Below, piece after piece: positions 7,621 to 15,819 of a stretch of DNA of 64,000 nucleotides; positions within the stretch are counted from its first letter, which is position 1; the number at the start of each line of letters is the position of its first letter. The notes below the pieces were generated by a model. The model was not told where the DNA came from, searched no databases, and saw only the letters and a program-made list of their open reading frames with translations. Source of the stretch: Eikenella halliae. GTDB lineage: Bacteria; Pseudomonadota; Gammaproteobacteria; Burkholderiales; Neisseriaceae. Both the position numbers and the translations under genes were made by a program. The stretch is taken from contig NZ_LXSQ01000007.1 of NCBI RefSeq assembly GCF_001648475.1, forward strand, positions 124,001 to 188,000, written 5' to 3'.

Positions 7621-9399
7621 TTAATTTTCAATAGTTTCAGCGGTTTCTTTTTTAGCAAAATAGCTTTGTTTTTGATGGTAATAGCCGATGGCGAAGCGGC
7701 CTTGCTCGTCAATGCTCAAATGGCGCGGAAAGGTTTCGGGCAGTTTGGCAATGATTTCGCCCAAATCTTTATCCAAATTCACCGCCATGCCGGCTTTGTC
7801 TTTACGCAAGCGCGATAAATGGTGTTTTGCACCCGACAAAAGGCGCGGAAAAACCGAAAACGGCACGGCGGAGGCAGAGCCGTAATAGCGGTCGGCAATG
7901 CCGGCATTTAATTCGCCCAACGCCTGATATTGAATGCGCTCCAACACGGCAAACAGCCGCCCTAAAAGATAGGCGCGATTCGGGCTTTCATTGTTCAAAC
8001 TCATAGGAACTCCTTCTTCGATAAAACCTTTTCTAAAACGCCGCTGTAATACGGCTTTCATCATTGCCACGCGCAGACCGTTCACGTCGCCGTCAGCGCG
8101 GATTCGGGTAATCAGTTGCGACAGCAAACTTAAGGGATACGGCGTGCCGCAAATCACGGCGCGGGTCATTTCGCCTGCCAATACGGGCGAGATATTTTCG
8201 CTTTTGCCCAGCACGGCAGTTTGCAATAAAAGTCGCCAAATAGACGGCGGCGTTTTCCACGCGCAAGGCTCAATGGCTAAATCTTGCCAATGCTGCGCCA
8301 AATTTTCCGCCAGCTGCCCAAACGTGGTGTCCAGCCAAAACCGAACAGAAATCCGCGCGGCATTGGGGGCAAGCCCTAAGATATAAAAACGGGTATTGGG
8401 AGAGAGTTCGGGCGCAATTTCTTGCAGCGGGCGACCTTTGCCCATTTGTTCCAATACGTTGAAAATTTTAGCACTTTCTTGTTCGTCATCCGGTGGCGTG
8501 AACACTTGCGCGAAGAAGCCCTCGGCAGCCTGCGCAGTTGCGTTATCATCCGCTTCCGCCCAAAAAACCGTGCTGGCGTCGCCGATGGTCAAACAGTGAT
8601 TATTTTCGCGGCGCAACAGATAGTTCAGCGCGGTGGTGTAGGCAAAAGCGGATTGTTCGGAAACAGGGGCGTTTGCACCTTGCTCCTTACCGAAAGAGGC
8701 AAAAGCTTCTTTGTTGAACGAAATAATCGAACCGCCGGAACTTTGCCCGCCAAACACGCCTTTAATCGCGGGATGCAGCCTTGCAATTGGGGCAGTATCG
8801 CCGCTAATCAGGCACAGGCCTTCGAGCGCTTCATCGCTTTTCAGGCAGCCTGCCCACAAGGTTTGTGCAGCTTCGCGTTTATGGATAAGTGCGGTCGGTT
8901 TTTCAAGAGAAAATGCGATGTTGGCATCGAGCATTTCGGCTGGCAGATTTTCGGCAGCAAAATGTGCAGGCTGCCAGTTTTGCAGAAAACGGCACAAGGC
9001 TTGCAAGCCCTCATCTTCACTGTTTTGCAGTATATCGAGATGGTATTGCTTGAAGGCGTCCAAGGTTTTTTCAGACGACGTAAACGGTTTTTCTTTGGCT
9101 TCGGCTTTGTTTTTATTGGCTTCCACGCCAAGCGCGTAGGCGGTTTTATCCCACAAAAAATTCGGTTTGATACCCGATGTGCGTTTTTCAGGGCGCGGCA
9201 CGCTCATCAGCTTCGGTTGCGGCTTTTTATCGGCAGTCAGATTCGGCACAACGGTTTTCAGACGACCTTCTTTATCCAACACCAAAATCCAGCCGATTTT
9301 CTCCTCACTAAAGCCATAAGGCGGCACTTTCGGGTTGCCCATTTCATCGGTTTCCGCTGCCAAGCGGCGGTAATAGCGGGCAAGGGACGCAAGAATCAT
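7621..9399 (-). CDS. cas8c: Type I-C Cascade large subunit Cas8c (Csd1)
   Basis: 592 residues, the usual Csd1 length. The N-terminus MILASLARYYRRLAAETDEMGNPKVPPYGFSEEKI and the segment FYILGLAPNAARISVRFWLDTTFGQLAENL are characteristic. Csd1 recognises the PAM and, through an internal start in other I-C systems, also makes the Cas11 small subunit. A plausible internal start, not tested, lies near residue 450 (MMKAVLQRRFRKGF; there is a GGAG-like stretch before a later Met in GVPMSLN). It overlaps the cas5c stop by 4 bases (ATGA). Uptake words AAGTGCGGT (8887-8895) and AGGTCGTCTGAA complement (9257-9268) lie within. Confidence 0.92.
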   Translation of the reverse strand: MILASLARYYRRLAAETDEMGNPKVPPYGFSEEKIGWILVLDKEGRLKTVVPNLTADKKPQPKLMSVPRPEKRTSGIKPNFLWDKTAYALGVEANKNKAEAKEKPFTSSEKTLDAFKQYHLDILQNSEDEGLQALCRFLQNWQPAHFAAENLPAEMLDANIAFSLEKPTALIHKREAAQTLWAGCLKSDEALEGLCLISGDTAPIARLHPAIKGVFGGQSSGGSIISFNKEAFASFGKEQGANAPVSEQSAFAYTTALNYLLRRENNHCLTIGDASTVFWAEADDNATAQAAEGFFAQVFTPPDDEQESAKIFNVLEQMGKGRPLQEIAPELSPNTRFYILGLAPNAARISVRFWLDTTFGQLAENLAQHWQDLAIEPCAWKTPPSIWRLLLQTAVLGKSENISPVLAGEMTRAVICGTPYPLSLLSQLITRIRADGDVNGLRVAMMKAVLQRRFRKGFIEEGVPMSLNNESPNRAYLLGRLFAVLERIQYQALGELNAGIADRYYGSASAVPFSVFPRLLSGAKHHLSRLRKDKAGMAVNLDKDLGEIIAKLPETFPRHLSIDEQGRFAIGYYHQKQSYFAKKETAETIEN

Positions 9400-10073
9400 G
9401 CTTTCACCTCCTCGGCGTAAAACGGCGGCACATCAATCACGCCGTCTTTCATTTCCGCGCGGAAAAAATGCGGCGTGTTGCCGTGGTCAAAATCAATGTC
9501 GTGCAGCATCCAACCTAAATCGCGGTTTGCCTCGCTTTCCAATAATGCCGACGGCGGCAGCGGCTCGCCCTCGTCAATCAACGCAAAATCGGCAGGAAAT
9601 TCACGCACGCCCAAACAAGGCTGCTGAAAGCATTGCCCCTTTTTCGCACGGCGTTTGAACATCTCGATATGCTTGGTAACGGTCTCATCCGCCCCCGCTT
9701 TTGCCGTCAGCACCGCATGGGCTTCAATCACATAAGCCACGTCTTTAAGCACCGTCGCCGCGCGCTGCTGGCGGTCGTCTTCAATCAGCGTATATAAATC
9801 GGCAACGCTCTTACGCTTCATCGCACCGCTGACCTTGCCCGCCGAAATCTTGCCGCCCAACTCATTGCGCCGCACCGACTCAAACCGAATCGGCTTTAAC
9901 ACATAAATCCGGTCAATCACCCACCGAATCGCCGGCTTCCAATGCACCGCCGCCAAAATCCCGCGCGCCGCCGACGGCGTGATGACATCATAAGACACCC
10001 GCTCCACCTTCATCTCCGGACGGGTAAAACAGGCATAATCGCCCCAAATGTGTAGGCGGATTTGGTTTGCCAT
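9396..10073 (-). CDS. cas5c: Type I-C crRNA endonuclease / Cascade subunit Cas5c
   Basis: 225 residues. MANQIRLHIWGDYACFTRPEMKVERVSYDVITPSAARGILAAVHWKP is the standard I-C Cas5 start, including the RAMP fold and conserved S-AARG--EA-like segment. In I-C systems this protein replaces Cas6 and cuts the CRISPR repeat transcript. It now heads the remaining cas5-8-7-4-1 unit, because the type III restriction block sits where cas3 should be directly upstream. Its start is preceded by AAGGAG. A single CRISPR-type repeat lies in its 5' leader. Confidence 0.92.
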   Translation of the reverse strand: MANQIRLHIWGDYACFTRPEMKVERVSYDVITPSAARGILAAVHWKPAIRWVIDRIYVLKPIRFESVRRNELGGKISAGKVSGAMKRKSVADLYTLIEDDRQQRAATVLKDVAYVIEAHAVLTAKAGADETVTKHIEMFKRRAKKGQCFQQPCLGVREFPADFALIDEGEPLPPSALLESEANRDLGWMLHDIDFDHGNTPHFFRAEMKDGVIDVPPFYAEEVKA

Positions 10074-10090
10074 ACAAACTCCTTAACACA

Positions 10091-10110
10091 CAGCCGCCCG
10101 AAAGCGGCTG
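10091..10110 (-). promoter_or_regulatory. GC-rich hairpin in the cas5c leader
   Basis: CAGCCGC-CCGAAA-GCGGCTG is a 7-bp perfect stem 18 bases upstream of the cas5c start. On the + strand it is followed by ATTTTTA, resembling a terminator, but no + strand gene is nearby. On the minus strand it would sit in the cas5c 5' UTR. Role unknown. Confidence 0.35.
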
Positions 10111-10137
10111 ATTTTTACTGATAACCTATAAATTTTA

Positions 10138-10168
10138 GTTTCAATCCACGCACTTGATAAGTGCGATT
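10138..10168 (-). CRISPR. Solitary type I-C-like CRISPR repeat
   Basis: On the minus strand the unit ends GTGCGTGGATTGAAAC, the classic I-C 3' handle, and contains the arms GCACTT and AAGTGC around a 4-base loop (ATCGCACTT-ATC-AAGTGC-GTGGATTGAAAC). It starts 4 bases after the res stop and lies 65 bases before the cas5c ATG. No second copy is found within a spacer distance on either side, so it is not an array. It may be an array remnant, a mini-CRISPR regulator, or a Cas5c cleavage site within the cas mRNA. Confidence 0.75.
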
Positions 10169-10172
10169 CGCT

Positions 10173-12884
10173 TTAGACAGACTTTTTCTCAAACCTTAAA
10201 AAATCCGCCAATTTTTTTGATTCAACGACTTCATCATGGGAAATCAGTACATAACGCCAATGCTTACCATTGTGCTGTAACGCATAATCCGTAGCGTGTT
10301 TGCACCATTCAAAAGCTGCATCAGCTTTTGCCAAAACTTCAGGATCTTTTAAATCTTTACCTGCTTTAGTTTCGACAAGCCAGATAGAATCTTCGGTTTC
10401 TACAACAAAATCAGGGATATATTCTTTAGAATCCAAACCTGATTTCCAGTAGATCTGGAATTGTCCTTGCGCTGGTTTGAACCATTTTTGCGCGTCTCGT
10501 TCCAGAATCACAGCAAAACGGCGTTCAGTATCAGAGTCGAATTTTTGTAATGGATACAGACATTTGGAAAAGCTACCAAACAGCATTTGCTTAATACGGC
10601 TGACATCTTTTGGTGTTTGACGCACCGAATGAATCGGTTCATCAGCTGAAACAGTATAGTTGCATGGTTTGAGCGTACTAAATCCTTGGCTGACGCGTAC
10701 TTCATAACTTGCCGCTTTTTCCCAAAAATGCGCCATCATTTGGGCATGGATTTCACGGGCTATCAGACGGCGTTCTTTATCCAGCACACTCAAAACTTCC
10801 TCTTCGGATAAATAAGCGCGTAGGTGCGCCACCATCTGCCCCGCCAAATCGTAAAGCAGGTCAGCCTGCGTGAAATAGTCGATATCGTCGAAATCCATCA
10901 GCGAAAAAACAATATAGTCTTCAGGGCGTTTTTCCTTCATACCCAATTCAGCAGACAGGCTACTTTGTTCATTAGTGTGCAGATTGTGAATAGTGATTTC
11001 ACGTTCACTCGGTTGTAGATGCAGGCTGCTTAAATCGAGTTTGAATGGATGGAATCCCGTGCTAACTTCCCCGCTGGGTACAACTGTAATTCTAGGAATA
11101 TCGATGGTTTGATTCACCATTGTTTCTGTGGTTTTAGCAACAATCTCAGCTATATCCAGCTCATCCACTAGCAATTCCCCTTGAGCCGGTTGTAATGCCG
11201 TCTGAACTTCTTGAACGATTTTTTCGCGGATTTCCACTGTCAATAATGCTTGGGAAGTTGGAGCCTCACTTGGACGGGAAGCATATTTTGCAGCAGCTTC
11301 CATTACCTTTCGGGCAATGCGTTTTTCGGTTTCAGTTTTAAAAACAGGCTGATAATCGACTGAAGAATTGGTTTCTGAAATACCTTGTTTTGTATTTTCA
11401 GACGACGTTTCCGCCAATCCCAATTTCGTTTCCACTCCGCTATACACCTGCACGCTGACTTTTTTATCGTCCGCACTTGGTGCATCCAAAATTACCTGTT
11501 TCAATTTCAGCACTGAATCACCTTTATTAGCTTCATCGATGATTTCCTGAAAGCGGTCGTGGGCGATAATGTTCAATCTATCCACCACTTCCACTCCCGT
11601 GCGTTTACCGTAAGGCAGACGCAAACCGCGTCCGATAGATTGCTCGATCAGTGTTCTAGCATTGGCAGCGCGCAACGGTACGATGGTATAAAGATTGGTA
11701 ACGTCCCAGCCCTCTTTGAGCATATTGACATGAATCACGATTTCCGTCGGCTCATCCACGCTCTCCACCGCTAAAAGTCGTTCAATCATTTCTTCTTCGT
11801 CTTTGCCTGATTTACTCGAATCCACCTGAATCACTTTGCCCTGATAACGCCCGTTATAAAAGTTATCCGATTCCAGTAAAGACAATAATTGCGCCGCATG
11901 TGTGGTATCGCGGGCAATCACCAGCATAAAAGGCTTCACCATGGCAACATTATTTTCCCGAGCATAAGTCATAAGCTCGACCTTGGTGTTTTCATGCACA
12001 CGCACGCCATCTTCTAACTTGATTTTCTCAATTTCTTCGGGCGTATAATTTTTCGCATCAAAATTGCGCTGTGTTACTACGGCAGGCATTTTGACAAAAC
12101 CATCGTCCATTGCCCGAGCCAAAGGATAATCTACAATCACATTTTTGAACGGAATAGGTGCTTTGGTGGATTCCACAAATGGCGTAGCAGTTAACTCTAA
12201 GCCAAAAAGCGGATTTAATTCATTAATCGCCCGCATCCCCGCCTGCGCCCGATAGCGATGTGATTCATCCATCAGCAATACCAAATCAGGTAGATTTGCT
12301 AGATAATTGAAATAACTATCGCCCAGTACTTCTCGCATCCGCTTGATTTTCGGCTCTTTGCCTCCTCGCACTTCGCTATTTATCTTCGAAATGTTGAATA
12401 CATTAACGGTAATCTCACCAAAAAGATTATCCATCCCCATACTCAAATTCTGCTGTTCATAGTTGTTGCCGCTAATGAGTTTGGGTGGATTTACCGCAAA
12501 TTCACTGATTCCCTTAAACACATATTTCGGCGTATTCGGTGTAAAGTCTGCAATCAGCTTGTTATAAATCGTCAGGTTCGGCGCAAGTACAAAAAAATTA
12601 TTGATACCGTGTGCCAAATGCAGATAGGCGATAAATGCTCCCATTAGGCGGGTTTTCCCCACCCCCGTTGCCAAAGCAAAGCACAATGACGGAAATTCCC
12701 GCTCAAAATCCTCTAAAGTAGAAAACTCTGCTTTTAAAGTATTCAACACTGCAGCCACATCTCGGTCTTTTTGTGCCATTTCCGGTGCAGCATCCAACGC
12801 CTGCTTTAACTTCGCTAAACTTTCTGCTTGCGGTGCACGCAAAGACAAACGTCCGTTGATATAGTTTTGAGTTCTGATGCTCAT
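10173..12884 (-). CDS. res: Type III restriction endonuclease subunit Res (DEAD/DEAH helicase-nuclease)
   Basis: 903 residues. Walker A is ALATGVGKTRLMGAF (about 70-84), the DEAH-box equivalent is LLMDESHRYRAQAGMRAI, motif VI is EQSIGRGLRLPYGKRTGVE, and the C-terminal nuclease site reads IPDFVVETEDSIWLVETKAGK (PD-ExK type). This is the translocating/cutting subunit that works with Mod. It closes the seven-gene block. Its stop lies directly against the isolated CRISPR repeat, so the res end marks the junction with the cas operon. An AT-DUS (ATGCCGTCTGAA, 11195-11206) of Neisseria lies within the gene. Confidence 0.92.
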   Translation of the reverse strand: MSIRTQNYINGRLSLRAPQAESLAKLKQALDAAPEMAQKDRDVAAVLNTLKAEFSTLEDFEREFPSLCFALATGVGKTRLMGAFIAYLHLAHGINNFFVLAPNLTIYNKLIADFTPNTPKYVFKGISEFAVNPPKLISGNNYEQQNLSMGMDNLFGEITVNVFNISKINSEVRGGKEPKIKRMREVLGDSYFNYLANLPDLVLLMDESHRYRAQAGMRAINELNPLFGLELTATPFVESTKAPIPFKNVIVDYPLARAMDDGFVKMPAVVTQRNFDAKNYTPEEIEKIKLEDGVRVHENTKVELMTYARENNVAMVKPFMLVIARDTTHAAQLLSLLESDNFYNGRYQGKVIQVDSSKSGKDEEEMIERLLAVESVDEPTEIVIHVNMLKEGWDVTNLYTIVPLRAANARTLIEQSIGRGLRLPYGKRTGVEVVDRLNIIAHDRFQEIIDEANKGDSVLKLKQVILDAPSADDKKVSVQVYSGVETKLGLAETSSENTKQGISETNSSVDYQPVFKTETEKRIARKVMEAAAKYASRPSEAPTSQALLTVEIREKIVQEVQTALQPAQGELLVDELDIAEIVAKTTETMVNQTIDIPRITVVPSGEVSTGFHPFKLDLSSLHLQPSEREITIHNLHTNEQSSLSAELGMKEKRPEDYIVFSLMDFDDIDYFTQADLLYDLAGQMVAHLRAYLSEEEVLSVLDKERRLIAREIHAQMMAHFWEKAASYEVRVSQGFSTLKPCNYTVSADEPIHSVRQTPKDVSRIKQMLFGSFSKCLYPLQKFDSDTERRFAVILERDAQKWFKPAQGQFQIYWKSGLDSKEYIPDFVVETEDSIWLVETKAGKDLKDPEVLAKADAAFEWCKHATDYALQHNGKHWRYVLISHDEVVESKKLADFLRFEKKSV

Positions 12885-13056
12885 GGTTTTATCTCTTATC
12901 TCTTGTTTTCAGTAATCAAGAATAGCTTAATCACCGATTTGATCTTTATTCCTTTAGCTGTCTGGATTTTTTAGATAACCAAACCGCCATATGTGATCAG
13001 TTGCTCGAACATTTCGAATAACTGACATTTTGTGCAGCAAGCCAGCACAATTCGAA

Positions 13057-14118
13057 CTATCCGGAATTTCCGGACAGCTCATCTCTTGCTTCCTGCCAAT
13101 CCGACAACTCATTTTCCAACTGTTCAACTGTCGGCAGATTCGTTACCAATGGTTCCGGAAGGGCGCGCACCAATTCGTATTCTGCAATACCTATCGGCTT
13201 GTCTATGCCCGATAAGGCATATTCCGCCACCAAGCGATTTTGCGTTTTGCACAACAGCAAGCCGATGGTTGGATGATCGTCAAGGGCTTTCACTTGTGCA
13301 TCGATTGCTGCCAAATAAAAATTCAGTTGCCCTGCGTGTTCGGGCTTAAATGCTGTGGCTTTTAATTCCACCACCACATAGCATTTCAGGCGGATATGAT
13401 AAAACAGCAAATCAATAAAAAACTCGTCGCCGTTTACTTCCAAGCGGTATTGCCGCCCAACAAAAGCAAAGCCGTTGCCCAATTCCAGCAAAAAACGGGT
13501 AATGTGCTGCACCAAGGCATTTTCGATTTCCCGCTCTTGCGCATCCTCGCCCAAACTCAAAAAGTCGAACAAATAAGGATCTTTTAATGTTTCTTGCGCC
13601 AATACGGAAGTCGGCGCGGGCAAACGGGCGGCAAAATTGGTAACGGCTTTTCCTTGTCGCTCGTGCAGGCAGTTTTTAATGTGGACTTCTAATGTGGCGC
13701 GCGACCAATTTTCCGCTATTGCTTTCTGCACATAGAACAAACGTGCTTCTTGTTCCTTAATACGGTTAAGCAAAAGCACATTATGACCCCACGGCAATTG
13801 TCCAACAGACTGTTGGACAATTTCAAAATCAGTCCAAGCTTCGGCAAAAGCCCGCATATATAGAAGGTTGGCACGGGAAAACCCCTTCATTTCAGGAAAC
13901 GCCTCGCGCAAATCCCGCCCCAAGCGGTCAATCACTTTACTGCCCCAGCCTTGCGCAGCCTGCCGCTGCAAAATATCCCGCCCGATATGCCAGTAAAGTG
14001 ATACCAGTTCGGCATTTACTGCCAAAGCCGCTTTGTACCTCGCAGCCGACACTCGATTTTTAATGTCTGCCAACCATTGCACATAATCGGCGGGCATCAT
14101 CGCCATTTCCTTACCCAT
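13057..14118 (-). CDS. DUF1016 (YhcG-like) PD-(D/E)XK nuclease family protein
   Basis: About 353 residues from the ATG at 14118, which overlaps the mod stop (GATGGGTAAG); an in-frame start at 14163 is possible but would overlap mod further. Seen: VSLYWHIGRDILQRQAAQGWGSKVIDRLGRDLREAFP, the DUF1016 N-terminal signature, and a C-terminal EVNGDEFFIDLLFYHIRLKCYVVVELK (D-F-ExK nuclease core). Members are often found in restriction or transposon loci and are thought to be nucleases. Here it is between Mod and Res of the type III system. Confidence 0.88.
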   Translation of the reverse strand: MGKEMAMMPADYVQWLADIKNRVSAARYKAALAVNAELVSLYWHIGRDILQRQAAQGWGSKVIDRLGRDLREAFPEMKGFSRANLLYMRAFAEAWTDFEIVQQSVGQLPWGHNVLLLNRIKEQEARLFYVQKAIAENWSRATLEVHIKNCLHERQGKAVTNFAARLPAPTSVLAQETLKDPYLFDFLSLGEDAQEREIENALVQHITRFLLELGNGFAFVGRQYRLEVNGDEFFIDLLFYHIRLKCYVVVELKATAFKPEHAGQLNFYLAAIDAQVKALDDHPTIGLLLCKTQNRLVAEYALSGIDKPIGIAEYELVRALPEPLVTNLPTVEQLENELSDWQEARDELSGNSG

Positions 14119-15814
14119 CACTATCCTCTCCATCAAACAACCCGCCCTGATTTTTGACCGCACTTTGGCGTTTCACGGGTTTGGTTTTGGCGGCGGGTTG
14201 GTTTTCAGACGACCTTGGTTCAAGCTCTTCTTCCGCCATCGGAAGATTGGCGACGTTCAAGCTGTAATCGTCGTGTCCCCATTCGCAGCGTTTCAAAATC
14301 ATTTTGGGGATTTTTTTTAGGGAAAGATTCGGGAAACGCTCTGCCGCCTGATCTGCCGTAATCCCACGCCAAGCGGAGCAGTAGATTAGCAGGCTGCGAC
14401 CTGCTCCAACCTCGTCTGAAAGTACCTGCAACTGTTCAACAGATAGGCTTTGGGTGGTAACGTAGATAAAATCGTTTTCGCTGGAATAACCGTGCTGCCA
14501 CCAAAGGTTTTCAGACGGCATATAAGTAAATCCCTCCAGCTTCGCCAAGGCTTCCGCCAGCATTTCAGGGTTGTAGTCGGGATTGATGATTTGATTGCCC
14601 CATTTGTCATTGACAATCAATGTTGGCGCAAGGCGGAAATAGCGGAATCCACCGCCTCCCTGCCAGTTTACTGCCTTGGAAATACCACCTTGGTCTTCGC
14701 CATCGATGACTTTTTGCAGGCGTGGGATAATGTGCGTATGGCAATGCTCACCAAGCTCCACCATAATCCAACGCCGTCCCATTTTATGGGCAACTGCGCC
14801 AGTCGTGCCTGAGCCTGCGAAAGAATCTAGAACGAGATCGCCAGGATTGGTGGCGAGGTGGATGATACGGTGAAGAAGCCTTTCGGGTTTTGGGGTATCA
14901 AAAATATCTATTTCATTAAATTTTTTCACTTCTCTTTTTGCGTCTTGATTATCTCCAACCTCTGTTCTTAACCAAATTGATAGAGGAACTATTCCACCTT
15001 GAACCTCACTCAAAAACTGTTTTACCCTAGGCTTGTTCTTTCCATTTTTGCCAAACCAAATTCTATTTTCACTAAGCCATTTTTCATAAGTAGATAGAGA
15101 CGGAGCCCATTGTCTTCCTGCTGGTGGATAGTGTGTGATTCCTGAAGGAGTTACTACGGGGTATGAGTGCCCAGCTGCTTTGGTTTTTGAAGTCATATCA
15201 CCACTCGACCAAGCTCCACGAGGATCATTATCAGGATTAGAAAAAGAACTATCATGCGCTTCATTTCTTGATAGTTGATTTAAAACGCATAAATTTTTAT
15301 TTTTTGAATACACCAATACATGGTCATGGCTAGCTGTAATTAATTTTTCATCATTTTGAGGTGAAAATTTCTTCTGCCACACCACATTCGCCACAAAATT
15401 CCCCCGACCAAACACTTCATCACACAATACTTTCAAATAATGTGCTTCGTTGTCGTCAATGGTAATCCACAGCGAACCGTCGTCTGAAAGCAGGCGTTTG
15501 ATAATCTCCAAACGGTCGCGCATCAGCCCCAGCCAAATAGAATGCTCCAGCCCGTCATCGTAATGGGCAAAGGCACTGCCTGTGTTGTACGGCGGATCAA
15601 TAAACACGCATTTCACCTTACCGGTAAATTCCTGCTCCAAGGCTTTAAGTGCTAGCAGGTTGTCACCAAAAATCAATCGGTTATCAAACGCCGCCGATTC
15701 CGACCGCACTTTGGCATGATAGGATTTTTCAGGGTCTTCCAGCAAAATCCGCGCTTCTAATTTCGGACGTTTATGTTTGCCTATCCAGGTGAGTTCTAGT
15801 TTTTGGGTTTTCAT
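14111..15814 (-). CDS. mod: Type III DNA methyltransferase Mod (N6-adenine, beta class)
   Basis: 567 residues from the ATG at 15814 (MKTQKLELTWIGKHKRPK), chosen because the upstream gene stops at 15820; an in-frame start at 15874 would overlap it by 55 bases. The catalytic DPPYNTGSAF motif comes before the SAM-binding DSFAGSGTTGAVAHKMGRRW, the beta order. The centre holds the target-recognition part. No simple tandem repeat is seen near the start, so no sign of the phase variation known for some Neisseria mod genes. AT-DUS (14510-14521) and AAGTGCGGT complements (14157-14165, 15703-15711) are present. Confidence 0.92.
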   Translation of the reverse strand: MKTQKLELTWIGKHKRPKLEARILLEDPEKSYHAKVRSESAAFDNRLIFGDNLLALKALEQEFTGKVKCVFIDPPYNTGSAFAHYDDGLEHSIWLGLMRDRLEIIKRLLSDDGSLWITIDDNEAHYLKVLCDEVFGRGNFVANVVWQKKFSPQNDEKLITASHDHVLVYSKNKNLCVLNQLSRNEAHDSSFSNPDNDPRGAWSSGDMTSKTKAAGHSYPVVTPSGITHYPPAGRQWAPSLSTYEKWLSENRIWFGKNGKNKPRVKQFLSEVQGGIVPLSIWLRTEVGDNQDAKREVKKFNEIDIFDTPKPERLLHRIIHLATNPGDLVLDSFAGSGTTGAVAHKMGRRWIMVELGEHCHTHIIPRLQKVIDGEDQGGISKAVNWQGGGGFRYFRLAPTLIVNDKWGNQIINPDYNPEMLAEALAKLEGFTYMPSENLWWQHGYSSENDFIYVTTQSLSVEQLQVLSDEVGAGRSLLIYCSAWRGITADQAAERFPNLSLKKIPKMILKRCEWGHDDYSLNVANLPMAEEELEPRSSENQPAAKTKPVKRQSAVKNQGGLFDGEDSDG

Positions 15815-15819
15815 ATTTC

